Assembly: GCA_903923925.1 (NCBI GenBank)
Contig: CAIXZF010000035.1
Coordinates: forward strand, 124,001-188,000
Direction of reading: 5' to 3'
Origin: an uncultured Bacteroidales bacterium
GTDB lineage: Bacteria; Bacteroidota; Bacteroidia; Bacteroidales; CAIXZF01
DNA length: 64,000 bases
Numbering within the stretch: the first letter of the stretch is position 1; every line of letters begins with the position of its first letter. Below are positions 34,601-43,042 of the stretch, one piece after another. The notes below the pieces were generated by a model that worked only from the letters and a program-made list of their open reading frames with translations, was not told the origin of the DNA and did not search any database. A program made the position numbers and the translations under genes.

Positions 34601-37600
34601 CATTTACAAGTTTATCAAGTGTAATATCAAAAGTGTTTGATGATGGCCAGATATCGTCAACATTAGACGCACTGGTGAACCATGGTGTAAACTGAAGAGG
34701 AACCTCGTACTCATAATAGTTCTGTGTGAAGTCAGACCCAATCCGGATGAAACATGTCAGATCTCCTTTAGGATAGGAATCCGCACCTGGGTTGTCTGTT
34801 CCTGAATATGATTTTTCGGCGTGTACATACATTTTCAGATGTTTGAACTTACGGAAGTCAAAATCAGTTGTTTTAAAAGCTGCACGGGCATCGCCATCTT
34901 CTAAATTACATACTTTGAAAAGCATTGATTGCTCATTCAGTTGTTGTAAGGTAGTTGTTCCAAGGTTTATTTCCCTTTCGATATCAGGAGGTATTACATA
35001 AGGTACCGGTACTTTTTTTCCATTCTCCTCGATACTCACTGTTGACATGTCAAAAGAAGTCAGACTATTAATATCATTTGGAATATATTCCCCCGGAGCA
35101 AGCAATTGGTAAGGGTATTTACGCCATTCACTTCTTACAAGTTCGAATGTAGCCATACGGCAAACCACAGGGCTGCGGAAACCTTTAAAAAACATCCTGA
35201 GAAAACGAATTGATTTAAAATCCTGGATATTCCCTACAACTTTATCAGGGCTTGACACAGGAATTTTAAACTGATACCAGGTAACTGTACCTGTTGATCC
35301 GTTTGCGAGAGGAATTCCTTCTGCTGTATATTTGTCAGCAATATAGTTTTCGCCAACTTTCATTTTACTGGAATCCAGTTCGATCCGGTATTGGTAATAC
35401 CTTTCTTCCTCACTAAGAGTATTGTCACGGTTTATATCTTCTTCATTCGGGACATTGGTGGCAGCAGTTGGATAGCCCTCAGGATTTTGTGCATCAGTAG
35501 GGGAGTTGCCATCTGGTTGATTATATTTTTTATAGCGTTCCAATACGCTGGTATAAACACTGTTTGGATCATCATAATCACTGCCTCTGAAATAATGGTA
35601 ATCATCTCCTGACGGGTCTGCAGAGGCTTTCTGGTAAGCAACTGAACCTGTTCCGTAAGTGTTGGCAATTTTGGCAAGGTATGTGCTGCTAAAGAAGGAC
35701 TGCTCATCTGCATCACTTAATCCATCATACCCAATATCCTGAAACTCCCTAGATGCAGGATCATTATTGAAAGAATTTACCAGTGCTGTTAATGTTGGGA
35801 CTCGGCCCCATATGGTAGTATCAACGTTTGTAACTGTAGAAGTAGTTGGTAAACCCTGCTCAAAACTTTTCCTTGAATCACGTAAAATGTCTTCAGAAAT
35901 ATCACCCAGATCCATTACCAATTGACCTTTATTGCCTTTATCAGCATTATCGGTAAATGGATCCATCATCCAGAATTCAATATATTCAACATTTGTAGCC
36001 TCAAAATCTGTAGTTTCAATTTTTCGCATTATACCACCCCATCTTGTCTCAGGCTGCTTTAATTTTCCTTCATTGTCAATACCATATGAAATACCAGCTT
36101 CACCATCAACATCATAATTGTAAGGTCCTCTGTCTTCAGGATAAAACGCGAGGTTAAATATTGGCAGATTCATTGGTTGTCCGTTGGCCGGCTGCTTATT
36201 TGGGAAAACCTCAGTTTCAATAACATCACGAACAAGGTTTTTCGAAATTTCATCTTTGCTAACATTACCAGGTCTTAAACTGGATCCGGTACGGTCATAA
36301 AAAATAGGCTCAATTGTATACCAGGCTAATTTTGCTCTGTTAAAGCCATATTTCAGACCGCTCCCTGGCAATGCTTCCTTAAAATCATCTGGTTGTCCCT
36401 GCGGTGTTGATGCTAAGAACCATGTTCCGACATTTTTTAAATCGATAGTCGATTTTGTTCCTTCAAAATCATCAATATACGTTGTGCCACTTTTACCAAC
36501 AGCTTTGGAATGGCCTGGAATAAAATCAGCAAACTCACCCTCGATTGTAATTTTAGAAGGAGCTTTTGTTGAATAGAATGGAAGTTTATCAAGCATTTTG
36601 GTGATAAATGGGGACTCAGTCTGATAATTAAAATCAAAACCTGCAATAGTATTTGAAATTGGCTCATCGCCATAGTTAACTTTCTGAGTAAGAGGACGCT
36701 CTGTTAGATTCAGCAATGTAGCACCCAGATTAAGATCTTTGTTCACTTTATGATCAACATGAATACCCCATAAACGCTTCGTCTGGATATTAAACATTGA
36801 ATTGTTCTCAAGAGAAATCTTAATAGGATTACCAGAATTGAGAATTCCCTCGTCTATAATTTTTACCCTGCCTAAGGTGTAATCCACTGTATATTGAACA
36901 TTTTCAGTAAGTGGAATTCCTCCTGCAGTCACTTTTACAGATCCCTGTGGTACATTAATAGCATTTAGGGCAATTTCTGATCCTGAGGCTGATTTGTACT
37001 TTCCTTCAATTATGAACTTATTTTTATCAGGATATTGCTGGGCTCCACTTTTGGTCATTGTATAGAGCGAATCAAAACAATACTTGTTTGCCAGTTCATT
37101 ATCCATGAGACTATCTCTCAGAACAGAACCGAAAGGTTCAAGTACTGGAAAATAAATTCTGCCGTTAGATGAATTTATGGTTCCACCAGTTCTGGCAGCA
37201 TTGTCAATAAAATCAAAAACACCATCACCTGGTGGATTCATCATTTGATCAACATTGTCAAGATTCATCACTCCAATCAAAGGACGGCCTTTTATCCTGC
37301 CTTCGGTCAGATATCCTGTTGGAATCCCATTTTCGTTACCTGAATATAAGATGTTTAGTATAAAATCTTCCTTATTAACCTGATATGCTCCTATCGAATA
37401 AACGTTTTTCATCATAAGTTTCCAGAGAGGCAAACGTGTGTTGGTAGCTGTACTCTTCAACAACTTAACAACAAGGCATTTAGGAGATGTAATTCCCTGA
37501 TCTGAAAATTCACCAACCTGGAATACACTGTCCTGTCCGATAACCTGGTATTGATAAGCAACTGCCAGAGTCTGATCTGAATTTAAAGTAGTATTTATGG

Positions 37601-38963
37601 AAATGAAACCAAGTTTACTGTTAAAAGAATACTCTGATTGATTCAGTTTTCTTGCACTTTCTATTTTAGTATAGTCCTCTCCTGAAGTAAATCCAAATAC
37701 ACCTGTAAGATAATCGGTTACCGTATTAATGTTCCGGATTTTCGATGTATCCATCTGCTGCATCAGGTCGTTCGATTTATTCGAAGGATATTGCCCGCCT
37801 GCTAAGGAATTGATCTTTGGATTGAAAGGATAATATTCGCCCAAGTCTGAAAAAGCAACAAGATTTCTGTTGTCGGTAACTGCCGGGCCAATATTTGTTA
37901 TCCAGACTTCAATTTTGGTTATATTAACAGGTGAATTGATTATCGGCAATTCTGCAAGTGAGGAATTGAATTTTTCCCTGAAATGTTGTGCAAGGAAAAA
38001 GTGCCTGTTATCCTCGTATTGATCTGCAGTTAATTTAAAATCGTGTAACTGCGCCCCTCCCTCAACTGTAATAGTTTGACTTTCACTTTTTTGTTGAGAA
38101 AAAACACCGGTAACCATCGTTTTACCAAATTGGAGTTTCGTTTTTATTCCAAAAAGGCTCTGACTTCCTGTGATAAGCGTGCTGTTAAGAGGTAATGTTA
38201 CATCGCCTGCCTCAATTAATTTTATAATTTCATCTTCTTTACCTTCGTATTTTAATTTCAGTTTATTCTCAAATTCGAAAGTTGCTTCAGTATTGTAATT
38301 TGTTTTGAACTCAATTTTATCGCCAATTTTAGCGATAACACTCATCTGAATTTTCTCCTGAAAATCGAAATTTGTTTGTCTGCGTTGCCTTATATCAAGG
38401 GCAGGATCGTCGCGGCGGTTCGAAAGAACGCCAAATGTAAGTTCGGCAGATCCACTCGGTCTGATATCAACAGTGTTTCCTCCGAAAATTCTGTCGAAAA
38501 CTTCTCCTCCTACTTTGAGAGCAGGCAGAAAAGCATTACGTTTTTCATTCCCAGTGGTATTTGAGCGTTGCTGCCAATAATTATTAAGGGAATTTCGAAG
38601 GTCGTAATTCATATACTCCTCGAATGTCATGTAATTCGGAGTACGGTAATACTGATCTCCAATTTTCTCCAGGAAATAATACCTGTTTGTAACAGGATCG
38701 TATTCAACTGATGAGCTAATATTTGGCGGATTTTGCAGATATAGCCCACTCTGAGGCTGTTGTCCGGAGAAAATCGGATTTTCAGGCTTTAGTGGATAGG
38801 CTAGTTGAGTATTGCCAGGTTTGCTGGTATCGCCGGGGGTGGTGTCAGGTGGTAATTGGCGATGAGTTTCTATGAAATTATTAATTTCTCCACTTCCGTA
38901 TACAGCAGAAAAGATTAACAAAGTAAAGATTGATCTTAGGATATATTTTATCGTTCGCTCCAA
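31692..38963 (-). CDS. sprA: T9SS outer-membrane translocon / gliding protein SprA
   Basis: A 2423-residue giant barrel protein that forms the outer-membrane channel of the type IX secretion system. After a signal peptide (LRSIFTLLIFSAVYG, about 9-23) come the conserved repeats of the family: the segment with GGNTVDIRPSGSAELTFG, IGDKIEFKTNYNTEATF, GNTVDI, SYSGTDNPGADSYPKGDL, and a strand-rich C-terminal half ending in ITLRFTLAQ with a typical barrel C-terminus. The size agrees with known SprA/Sov (about 2400-2500). No ATG is available: the only possible start in frame after the upstream stop is TTG at 38963. ruvA lies 32 bases upstream on the same strand. The T9SS cargo proteins in this window are its probable substrates. 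Confidence 0.95.
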   Translation of the reverse strand: MERTIKYILRSIFTLLIFSAVYGSGEINNFIETHRQLPPDTTPGDTSKPGNTQLAYPLKPENPIFSGQQPQSGLYLQNPPNISSSVEYDPVTNRYYFLEKIGDQYYRTPNYMTFEEYMNYDLRNSLNNYWQQRSNTTGNEKRNAFLPALKVGGEVFDRIFGGNTVDIRPSGSAELTFGVLSNRRDDPALDIRQRRQTNFDFQEKIQMSVIAKIGDKIEFKTNYNTEATFEFENKLKLKYEGKEDEIIKLIEAGDVTLPLNSTLITGSQSLFGIKTKLQFGKTMVTGVFSQQKSESQTITVEGGAQLHDFKLTADQYEDNRHFFLAQHFREKFNSSLAELPIINSPVNITKIEVWITNIGPAVTDNRNLVAFSDLGEYYPFNPKINSLAGGQYPSNKSNDLMQQMDTSKIRNINTVTDYLTGVFGFTSGEDYTKIESARKLNQSEYSFNSKLGFISINTTLNSDQTLAVAYQYQVIGQDSVFQVGEFSDQGITSPKCLVVKLLKSTATNTRLPLWKLMMKNVYSIGAYQVNKEDFILNILYSGNENGIPTGYLTEGRIKGRPLIGVMNLDNVDQMMNPPGDGVFDFIDNAARTGGTINSSNGRIYFPVLEPFGSVLRDSLMDNELANKYCFDSLYTMTKSGAQQYPDKNKFIIEGKYKSASGSEIALNAINVPQGSVKVTAGGIPLTENVQYTVDYTLGRVKIIDEGILNSGNPIKISLENNSMFNIQTKRLWGIHVDHKVNKDLNLGATLLNLTERPLTQKVNYGDEPISNTIAGFDFNYQTESPFITKMLDKLPFYSTKAPSKITIEGEFADFIPGHSKAVGKSGTTYIDDFEGTKSTIDLKNVGTWFLASTPQGQPDDFKEALPGSGLKYGFNRAKLAWYTIEPIFYDRTGSSLRPGNVSKDEISKNLVRDVIETEVFPNKQPANGQPMNLPIFNLAFYPEDRGPYNYDVDGEAGISYGIDNEGKLKQPETRWGGIMRKIETTDFEATNVEYIEFWMMDPFTDNADKGNKGQLVMDLGDISEDILRDSRKSFEQGLPTTSTVTNVDTTIWGRVPTLTALVNSFNNDPASREFQDIGYDGLSDADEQSFFSSTYLAKIANTYGTGSVAYQKASADPSGDDYHYFRGSDYDDPNSVYTSVLERYKKYNQPDGNSPTDAQNPEGYPTAATNVPNEEDINRDNTLSEEERYYQYRIELDSSKMKVGENYIADKYTAEGIPLANGSTGTVTWYQFKIPVSSPDKVVGNIQDFKSIRFLRMFFKGFRSPVVCRMATFELVRSEWRKYPYQLLAPGEYIPNDINSLTSFDMSTVSIEENGKKVPVPYVIPPDIEREINLGTTTLQQLNEQSMLFKVCNLEDGDARAAFKTTDFDFRKFKHLKMYVHAEKSYSGTDNPGADSYPKGDLTCFIRIGSDFTQNYYEYEVPLQFTPWFTSASNVDDIWPSSNTFDITLDKLVNAKQERNVALRGGGSVVSTSMPYVVDDGDNKITVVGMPSLSEVKAIMIGVRNPRKHGISEPDDAQTKCAEIWVNELRLTDFNEKGGWAATARVNTNLADLGNVVVSGLYSTAGFGSIEQKVNERQKETTAQFDIATNLEVGKLLPKQAGLKIPMHIDYSEKRSVPEYNPLNPDVNFKDDIASYETQAERDSIKNIAIDYTRRKNINFMNVRREKVGENKKMHFYDIENFDVTYAYSEIFHRNIDIQYDSKKTYRGGLGYNFTLNPKNVRPLSGIGFLNKTKALKLISDFNFFYAPKLMSFRTDMNREYSERLMRKKSIGDIIIFPTYLKKWDWTRVYDLKFDLTQSIRVDYSANAAAYIHEPPGAIDKAANTYQAYKDSVLKEIYGFGTMNNYTQSLDINYNLPINKIPLLSFVSASVMYSSDYRWTASPKSLQARFGNTIENSNMKQFNGSLNMTTLYNKIGFLKKLGIDNKQPPKAGPKPKGAKTDDKGKLSNTPEADTAKTKKPKIDWLKEITKNTFRILTSLKNGSVTYQKGEGTLLPGFVPVPQYFGNDMKMDAPGLGFVFGQQPNGPEDFIEWLTTDTALNASYSTKMNENLNIRATLEPYQDMRIELTATRTYTQNHQEYFVYNKSTEMFKHSSPTTNGTFSISFLSWNTAFTKNTSDNISPVFNKMRENRMEIAWRLAEQNPNWNGNTTDSTGYPSGYSPTSQEVLIPAFLSAYSGRSASSVMLSPFPKIPMPNWRVTFNGLTKIEFLKRYLKNINISHGYRSTYSVGNFTSDLLYGESGGFASELNTINNFISQYQIQAVSISEQFNPLIDFDLTWNNSLMTKIEIKKTRNMSFSFTNNQLTEVLSNEFVVGIGYRFKDVQFTVKPVNGGKKTKIKSDLNVKADFSIKNNKTTLRRIDEDIDQISAGQKVISINTSAEYMINQRFNVRLFFDKIINKPYISSSYPNSTTNGGITLRFTLAQ

Positions 38964-38995
38964 ATTCTGGGTGTGATTAGAAAAGCGTCAGCTTA

Positions 38996-39580
38996 CTACA
39001 AAAGTTTTAATGCAAATTTTATTAATTCTTCCAAACTCAATGACTCACCTCTTTGCTTTACAACAAGTGCAATGGCCTTTTCTGCCTGGTTTTTAGGAAA
39101 TCCAAGCGTAATTAAGGCTGATAACGCTTCTTTGGTTACAGTATTGTGTGTTGTAGCAAAAAATTCACCCTGCAAAACTTCCTTTGCAAGCTTGTCTTTT
39201 AGCTCCAGAACTATCTTTTGGGCAGTTTTTGCTCCAATACCTTTTACCGATTGTAAAGTTGAGTAATGATCTGAAACTATTGCCTGATAAATCTCACGAA
39301 GATTCAACGAGGAAAGTATCATTCTGGCCGAATTCGCCCCAACTCCCTGAACTGTAATGAGTTGTCGGAACAAACTTCTTTCTTCCTGGTCAGCAAAACC
39401 GTACAATAAATGAGCATCTTCCCTGATTGCCAGATGTGTATATAAACGGCAACGCCCGGAATCACTCAGTTTCGAATACGTTTGAAGGGAAATATTAATA
39501 TGATAACCCACACCATTGCATTCAATAATTGCATAGGTGGGCGTTTTTTCAACAATATTTCCTTCGATAAATGAGATCAT
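38996..39580 (-). CDS. ruvA: Holliday junction helicase subunit RuvA
   Basis: Binds four-way DNA junctions and loads RuvB for branch migration. It has 194 residues with N-terminal OB fold (MISFIEGNIVEKTPTYAII, GVGYHI), two helix-hairpin-helix motifs (VQGVGANSARMIL and VKGIGAKTAQKIVLEL) and a C-terminal RuvB-binding three-helix domain (EALSALITLGF). It is upstream of sprA with a 32-base gap and probably shares the promoter at 39622-39629. ruvB is not in the window. Confidence 0.95.
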   Translation of the reverse strand: MISFIEGNIVEKTPTYAIIECNGVGYHINISLQTYSKLSDSGRCRLYTHLAIREDAHLLYGFADQEERSLFRQLITVQGVGANSARMILSSLNLREIYQAIVSDHYSTLQSVKGIGAKTAQKIVLELKDKLAKEVLQGEFFATTHNTVTKEALSALITLGFPKNQAEKAIALVVKQRGESLSLEELIKFALKLL

Positions 39581-39621
39581 AAGTTTATATGAATGAATTT
39601 CGGTTTATCCGAAAAAGGCTG

Positions 39622-39629
39622 CAAAAATA
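39622..39629 (-). promoter_or_regulatory. -7 promoter box (TATTTTTG) for ruvA-sprA
   Basis: Minus-strand TATTTTTG is an exact TANNTTTG match, 41 bases before the ruvA start, with no clear -33 element. No better candidate exists in the 32-base ruvA-sprA gap, so this is the likely source of sprA transcription. Confidence 0.45.
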
Positions 39630-39673
39630 TCAATTTTTAATTTACTGAATTTAATGCTGTTAATAATTAGGCA

Positions 39674-39681
39674 TACCTTTG
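39674..39681 (+). promoter_or_regulatory. -7 promoter box (TACCTTTG) for the epimerase gene
   Basis: Exact TANNTTTG match 31 bases before ATG 39713; divergent from the ruvA promoter 45 bases away. It supports 39713 rather than a distant start. Confidence 0.5.
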
Positions 39682-39712
39682 TAAATCTTTACACCAAATA
39701 TTGAGTTTTATT

Positions 39713-40675
39713 ATGAAGAAAACAGCATTAGTACTGGGTGCTGGCGGGTTTATTGGCAGCCATCTTGTAAAAAGATTAAAAAGTGAAGGATTTGTTGTCA
39801 GAGGCGTGGATTTGAAATATCCTGAATATAGTAAAACTAAGGCTGATGAATTTATAATCGGTGATCTAAGAGATCAGGCAGTTTGCAGGAAGATTCTTGA
39901 TAAGCAATTTGATGAAGTTTATCAGCTTGCTGCAGATATGGGTGGTGCAGAATATATTTTCACTGGTGAGAATGACGCGAATGTAATGCATAATTCAGCT
40001 TTGATTAACCTCAATATAGCCGGATTGGCGTATAAGTTTAAGGTAGGAAAGTTATTTTATTCCTCTTCAGCCTGCATTTATCCAAAATACAACCAAATGG
40101 ATCCTGAAAATCCTAAGTGTTCTGAAGATTCTGCATATCCGGCATTTCCAGACAGTGAATATGGTTGGGAAAAATTATTCAGTGAACGATTATATTTATC
40201 ATTCCTGAGAAATTTTCATCTGAATGTAAAAATTGCACGTTTCCACAATATTTTCGGACCTGAAGGAACATATCAGGGGGGGAAAGAAAAAGCTCCTGCA
40301 GCAATCTGCAGAAAAGTTGCTTTATGTAAAGATGGCGGAACAATTGATATTTGGGGAGATGGTAAACAAACCAGATCTTTCCTTTTCATCGATGAATGTT
40401 TAGATGGTGTACGAAGGCTTATGGATTCTGGCTTTTCAGGCCCGTTTAATATTGGGTCTGAGGAAATGATAAGTATCAATGACCTTGCAAAAATGGTAAT
40501 TAATATTTCTGGCAAGAGTCTTAATATCAGAAATATTGAGGGTCCTGAGGGTGTAAGGGGGAGAAATTCGGATAATAAGCTTATCAGGGAAACTCTCAAT
40601 TGGGAACCAAAAGTTCCTTTACGAATCGGAATCGAAAAAACATATGAATGGATCAGCCATCAATTAGCGATTTAG
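39713..40675 (+). CDS. NAD-dependent sugar-nucleotide epimerase, GDP-mannose 3,5-epimerase-like
   Basis: A 320-residue extended short-chain dehydrogenase/reductase. NAD-binding GAGGFIG (9-15), catalytic YGWEK (Tyr150, Lys154). It looks strikingly like plant GDP-mannose 3',5'-epimerase: SSSACIYP with Cys121 (epimerisation acid/base Cys), RFHNIFGPEGTY and GGKEKAPAAICRK with a Lys matching the second acid/base, WGDGKQTRSF, FNIGSEEM and GPEGVRGRNSDN. The reaction would be GDP-mannose to GDP-L-galactose or GDP-L-gulose, for a surface glycan. TTG 39701 is in frame, but ATG 39713 (MKKTALVLG) gives the proper fold start. No other sugar gene is adjacent; manA is 30 kb away. Confidence 0.85.
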   Translation: MKKTALVLGAGGFIGSHLVKRLKSEGFVVRGVDLKYPEYSKTKADEFIIGDLRDQAVCRKILDKQFDEVYQLAADMGGAEYIFTGENDANVMHNSALINLNIAGLAYKFKVGKLFYSSSACIYPKYNQMDPENPKCSEDSAYPAFPDSEYGWEKLFSERLYLSFLRNFHLNVKIARFHNIFGPEGTYQGGKEKAPAAICRKVALCKDGGTIDIWGDGKQTRSFLFIDECLDGVRRLMDSGFSGPFNIGSEEMISINDLAKMVINISGKSLNIRNIEGPEGVRGRNSDNKLIRETLNWEPKVPLRIGIEKTYEWISHQLAI

Positions 40676-40741
40676 TAAACTATTTCATGCATAGATTGTT
40701 GTATATTTTTTAATTTCGTACTCTTAACCGTCTGTTATTCG

Positions 40742-40749
40742 TATATTTG
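40742..40749 (+). promoter_or_regulatory. -7 promoter box (TATATTTG) for the T9SS cargo gene at 40779
   Basis: Exact TANNTTTG match with a TTTC element about 23 bases upstream. Start of transcription near 40755 leaves about 24 bases before ATG 40779. Confidence 0.5.
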
Positions 40750-40778
40750 GAGTTACTAATCAAATTAAAATAGTGAAA

Positions 40779-42353
40779 ATGCCAAAAGGGCTATATACGT
40801 TAATTGTCTTATTGCTATTGCAAACCAGCATATTTTGCCAGGTTTATAACAATAATTCTAATTTCGTTGTAAAACCTAATGAAAACGTTTATGTTCAGGG
40901 AGATTTCACTAATCAGAGTACCGGAAAGCTTGTTTTGCAGGGCACAATTCATCTCCAGGGAAATTGGACAAACAACGCCGCTACAGCTGGTATCATTAAT
41001 AATTCGACAAATGGTTTAGTAAGAATGATTGGTTCCACGCAGCAGACAATTGGCGGCCAAACCGGAACCATTTTTAATAACCTTGAAATTGCTAATGCTG
41101 CTCATGTTAGCCTGGCAAAAGATGCAACAATAAATGAGGTACTTACTTTTACTGCTGGCAAAATTATAACGAGTGCTAACTATGTAATTGTTCCGAATAC
41201 CGCTACTTCTGCAATGGTGGGTTATAATAGTAGCAGGTATATCGTGGGAAACCTGAGACGGTATTTTACTGGCACAACAAATGCATACGATTTGCCTCTT
41301 GGAACAATGGCGAATTATGAACTTGCAACAATAAAGTTCAATGCTTATACCGGAATGACCTATCTGAATACTACTTTCATACAGTCTACTATTGCTCAAC
41401 CTTTGCATTACCCCAATCCATCAGCAATTTATGTTTACCCTGATGCACTTAACCCGGTTGCCAATCCACTCTCGATATTTATGAGTAAATATTCATACAT
41501 CTGGGAATTTCTGGATTATGGGTACTGGACTATCACTCCTGATGCTGGCTCATCCTCAAGCTATAAACTTACGGCAACTTCAAAGGGACATTCAAATGGA
41601 GGGTCGACACCAGGCCAGCATGCGCTGATCAAACGAAGTGCCGCCGGTGCATGGAGAGCAGAAGGTTTCTATCCCTTTAATTCTCAGTTAGGAACTGGAA
41701 ATTCAGATGTTACTGTTTATATGGATCAGATGTCAACGTTCTCCGATTTTATAATTGGAAAAGCTTTTGATGGCTGGGGTCCGCTTGGAATAGTTCTCCT
41801 TGATTTTAATGCAGTTTGTAATGAAAATAAAGTCAGGCTAACCTGGACAACTTCAAACGAGGAAAACAATGATCATTTTGTACTTGAACGCAGTTTAAAC
41901 CTCGTAAGTTGGATGGAAGTAGCCCAGATTAAAGGATCAGAAAACAGCCATGGTAATATCAATTACGAAGCTTTTGACGAATCCCCCTTCCCGGGAGTAT
42001 CTTACTACAGATTAAAACAAGTTGATATTGATGGAACTGTTACTGTTTATGAAGATCAGTGGATTCAATATGTTAATTGCGGTACAGATGGAAATTTTGC
42101 GGTGCAGATTTATCCTGATGGAAATCACAACATTATCGCAACGTTTATGTCTCAGAATGAAGGAGATCCTTTTAAGATTGAAATATCAGATTTGTTAGGA
42201 AGAATAGTTGCTCTAAACACTGGTATAACTGAGCTTGGAAATAATACTGTTAAAATTACAGTTCCTGCTTCCAGCAGCATTTATATGGTTAGTTATAAAA
42301 GCCAGGGGATGATAAAAACACGTAAAGTGTTTATTTCTAAAGATCAACAATAA
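40779..42353 (+). CDS. Secreted cell-surface protein with T9SS type A-like tail
   Basis: About 524 residues. A signal peptide (LYTLIVLLLLQTSIFCQ) is followed by beta-rich repeats at 30-150 (NVYVQGDFTNQSTGKLVLQG resembles filamentous-type right-handed beta-helix rungs), a middle domain of unknown type, a fibronectin-like segment (KVRLTWTTSNEENNDHFVLERS, YYRLKQVDIDG) usual just before T9SS tails, and a C-terminal tail (about 445-524) ending MVSYKSQGMIKTRKVFIS. The tail lacks the usual YPNP and reads QIYPDGNHN, so sorting is likely but less certain. GTG 40773 is an alternative start. No enzyme motif is seen; a structural or adhesive role is inferred. Confidence 0.78.
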   Translation: MPKGLYTLIVLLLLQTSIFCQVYNNNSNFVVKPNENVYVQGDFTNQSTGKLVLQGTIHLQGNWTNNAATAGIINNSTNGLVRMIGSTQQTIGGQTGTIFNNLEIANAAHVSLAKDATINEVLTFTAGKIITSANYVIVPNTATSAMVGYNSSRYIVGNLRRYFTGTTNAYDLPLGTMANYELATIKFNAYTGMTYLNTTFIQSTIAQPLHYPNPSAIYVYPDALNPVANPLSIFMSKYSYIWEFLDYGYWTITPDAGSSSSYKLTATSKGHSNGGSTPGQHALIKRSAAGAWRAEGFYPFNSQLGTGNSDVTVYMDQMSTFSDFIIGKAFDGWGPLGIVLLDFNAVCNENKVRLTWTTSNEENNDHFVLERSLNLVSWMEVAQIKGSENSHGNINYEAFDESPFPGVSYYRLKQVDIDGTVTVYEDQWIQYVNCGTDGNFAVQIYPDGNHNIIATFMSQNEGDPFKIEISDLLGRIVALNTGITELGNNTVKITVPASSSIYMVSYKSQGMIKTRKVFISKDQQ

Positions 42354-42414
42354 ATCGCCTGTATTCTGAAAATTCTTCAGATGAATGTTCAATAGTATCA
42401 GCAGAATACATAGC

Positions 42415-43041
42415 TTACTCCTTTCGAAAATAACGTTCAAGCAAACTAGCCACTGATGCATGTGTTGTCTCTATTATTCCCTCTATTTCATTACGGTAAA
42501 ACCATTTTACTTCTGTAATATCTTCTTCAGTCTGAGGGGATAAACTCTCTCCAGCCGAAGTATGCATTATATACCACTTGGTTCTTTTAAGAGCCATTCT
42601 GTTTTTTAGTTGAAAAATATGCCAGGTTTTGCCAAGTTCAGAAGTTATTTCAACAGAAGGCAATCCGGTTTCTTCCATCACCTCTCTTACTGCTGCCTCA
42701 TTAAATGATTCTCCGGAATCTAATTTACCCTTAGGAAGATCCCATTTTCCACGTCTGAAAATAAAGAGATATTGAGAACTGTCGTTTAGCACCATTCCGC
42801 CGGCAGCATTGATTATTTTAAATTGTTTCTTAAAAAGCTGGAACAATGAATCAGTGGCACAATTTGAACGAAGAATTGTCGTTCTTGGTCCCGTCATTGC
42901 AATAAAAGTCGCAATAGACAGCTGGAGTTCTATTTCTGAGTTTACCACAATTTCTTTACTATCAGAAAGAATTTCCATGTCGCAATCACATCCTTGAAGA
43001 TAGATTACCTTGTCGTTATGATAAATTTTGTAATTTTGCAT
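42415..43041 (-). CDS. Nudix hydrolase with N-terminal extension
   Basis: About 208 residues. The Nudix box is perfect: GKLDSGESFNEAAVREVMEE followed by TGL fits Gx5Ex7REUxEExGU (about residues 110-132). It is preceded by WDLPK, and an N-terminal beta/alpha extension of about 75 residues (YKIYHNDKVIYL) is characteristic of a Bacteroidota Nudix subgroup. The substrate, a nucleoside diphosphate linked to another group, is unknown. The frame is open back to 43122, but MQNYKIYH at 43041 (or ATG 43044) fits the family; both starts lie against or overlap the pyrE start codon at 43043. CAAATTAA in early pyrE could be its -7 box with one mismatch. Confidence 0.87.
   Translation of the reverse strand: MQNYKIYHNDKVIYLQGCDCDMEILSDSKEIVVNSEIELQLSIATFIAMTGPRTTILRSNCATDSLFQLFKKQFKIINAAGGMVLNDSSQYLFIFRRGKWDLPKGKLDSGESFNEAAVREVMEETGLPSVEITSELGKTWHIFQLKNRMALKRTKWYIMHTSAGESLSPQTEEDITEVKWFYRNEIEGIIETTHASVASLLERYFRKE
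43031..43038 (+). promoter_or_regulatory. -7 promoter box (TAATTTTG) for pyrE inside the Nudix gene start
   Basis: Exact TANNTTTG match whose last base is 4 bases before the pyrE ATG at 43043, so a transcript from it would start at or next to the start codon (leaderless). It also forms codons 2-4 of the divergent Nudix gene. Confidence 0.45.
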
Positions 43042-43042
43042 C

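Noticed and set aside
40279-40599. Long antisense reading frame over the epimerase gene
   Set aside because: It is a shadow of a strongly conserved gene on the other strand, without family features or a start context.
42365-42381. Terminator between the T9SS cargo gene and the convergent Nudix gene
   Set aside because: The stem TCTGAA/TTCAGA is only 6 bases, mostly weak pairs, with no T-run; it is likely to be chance in AT-rich DNA.
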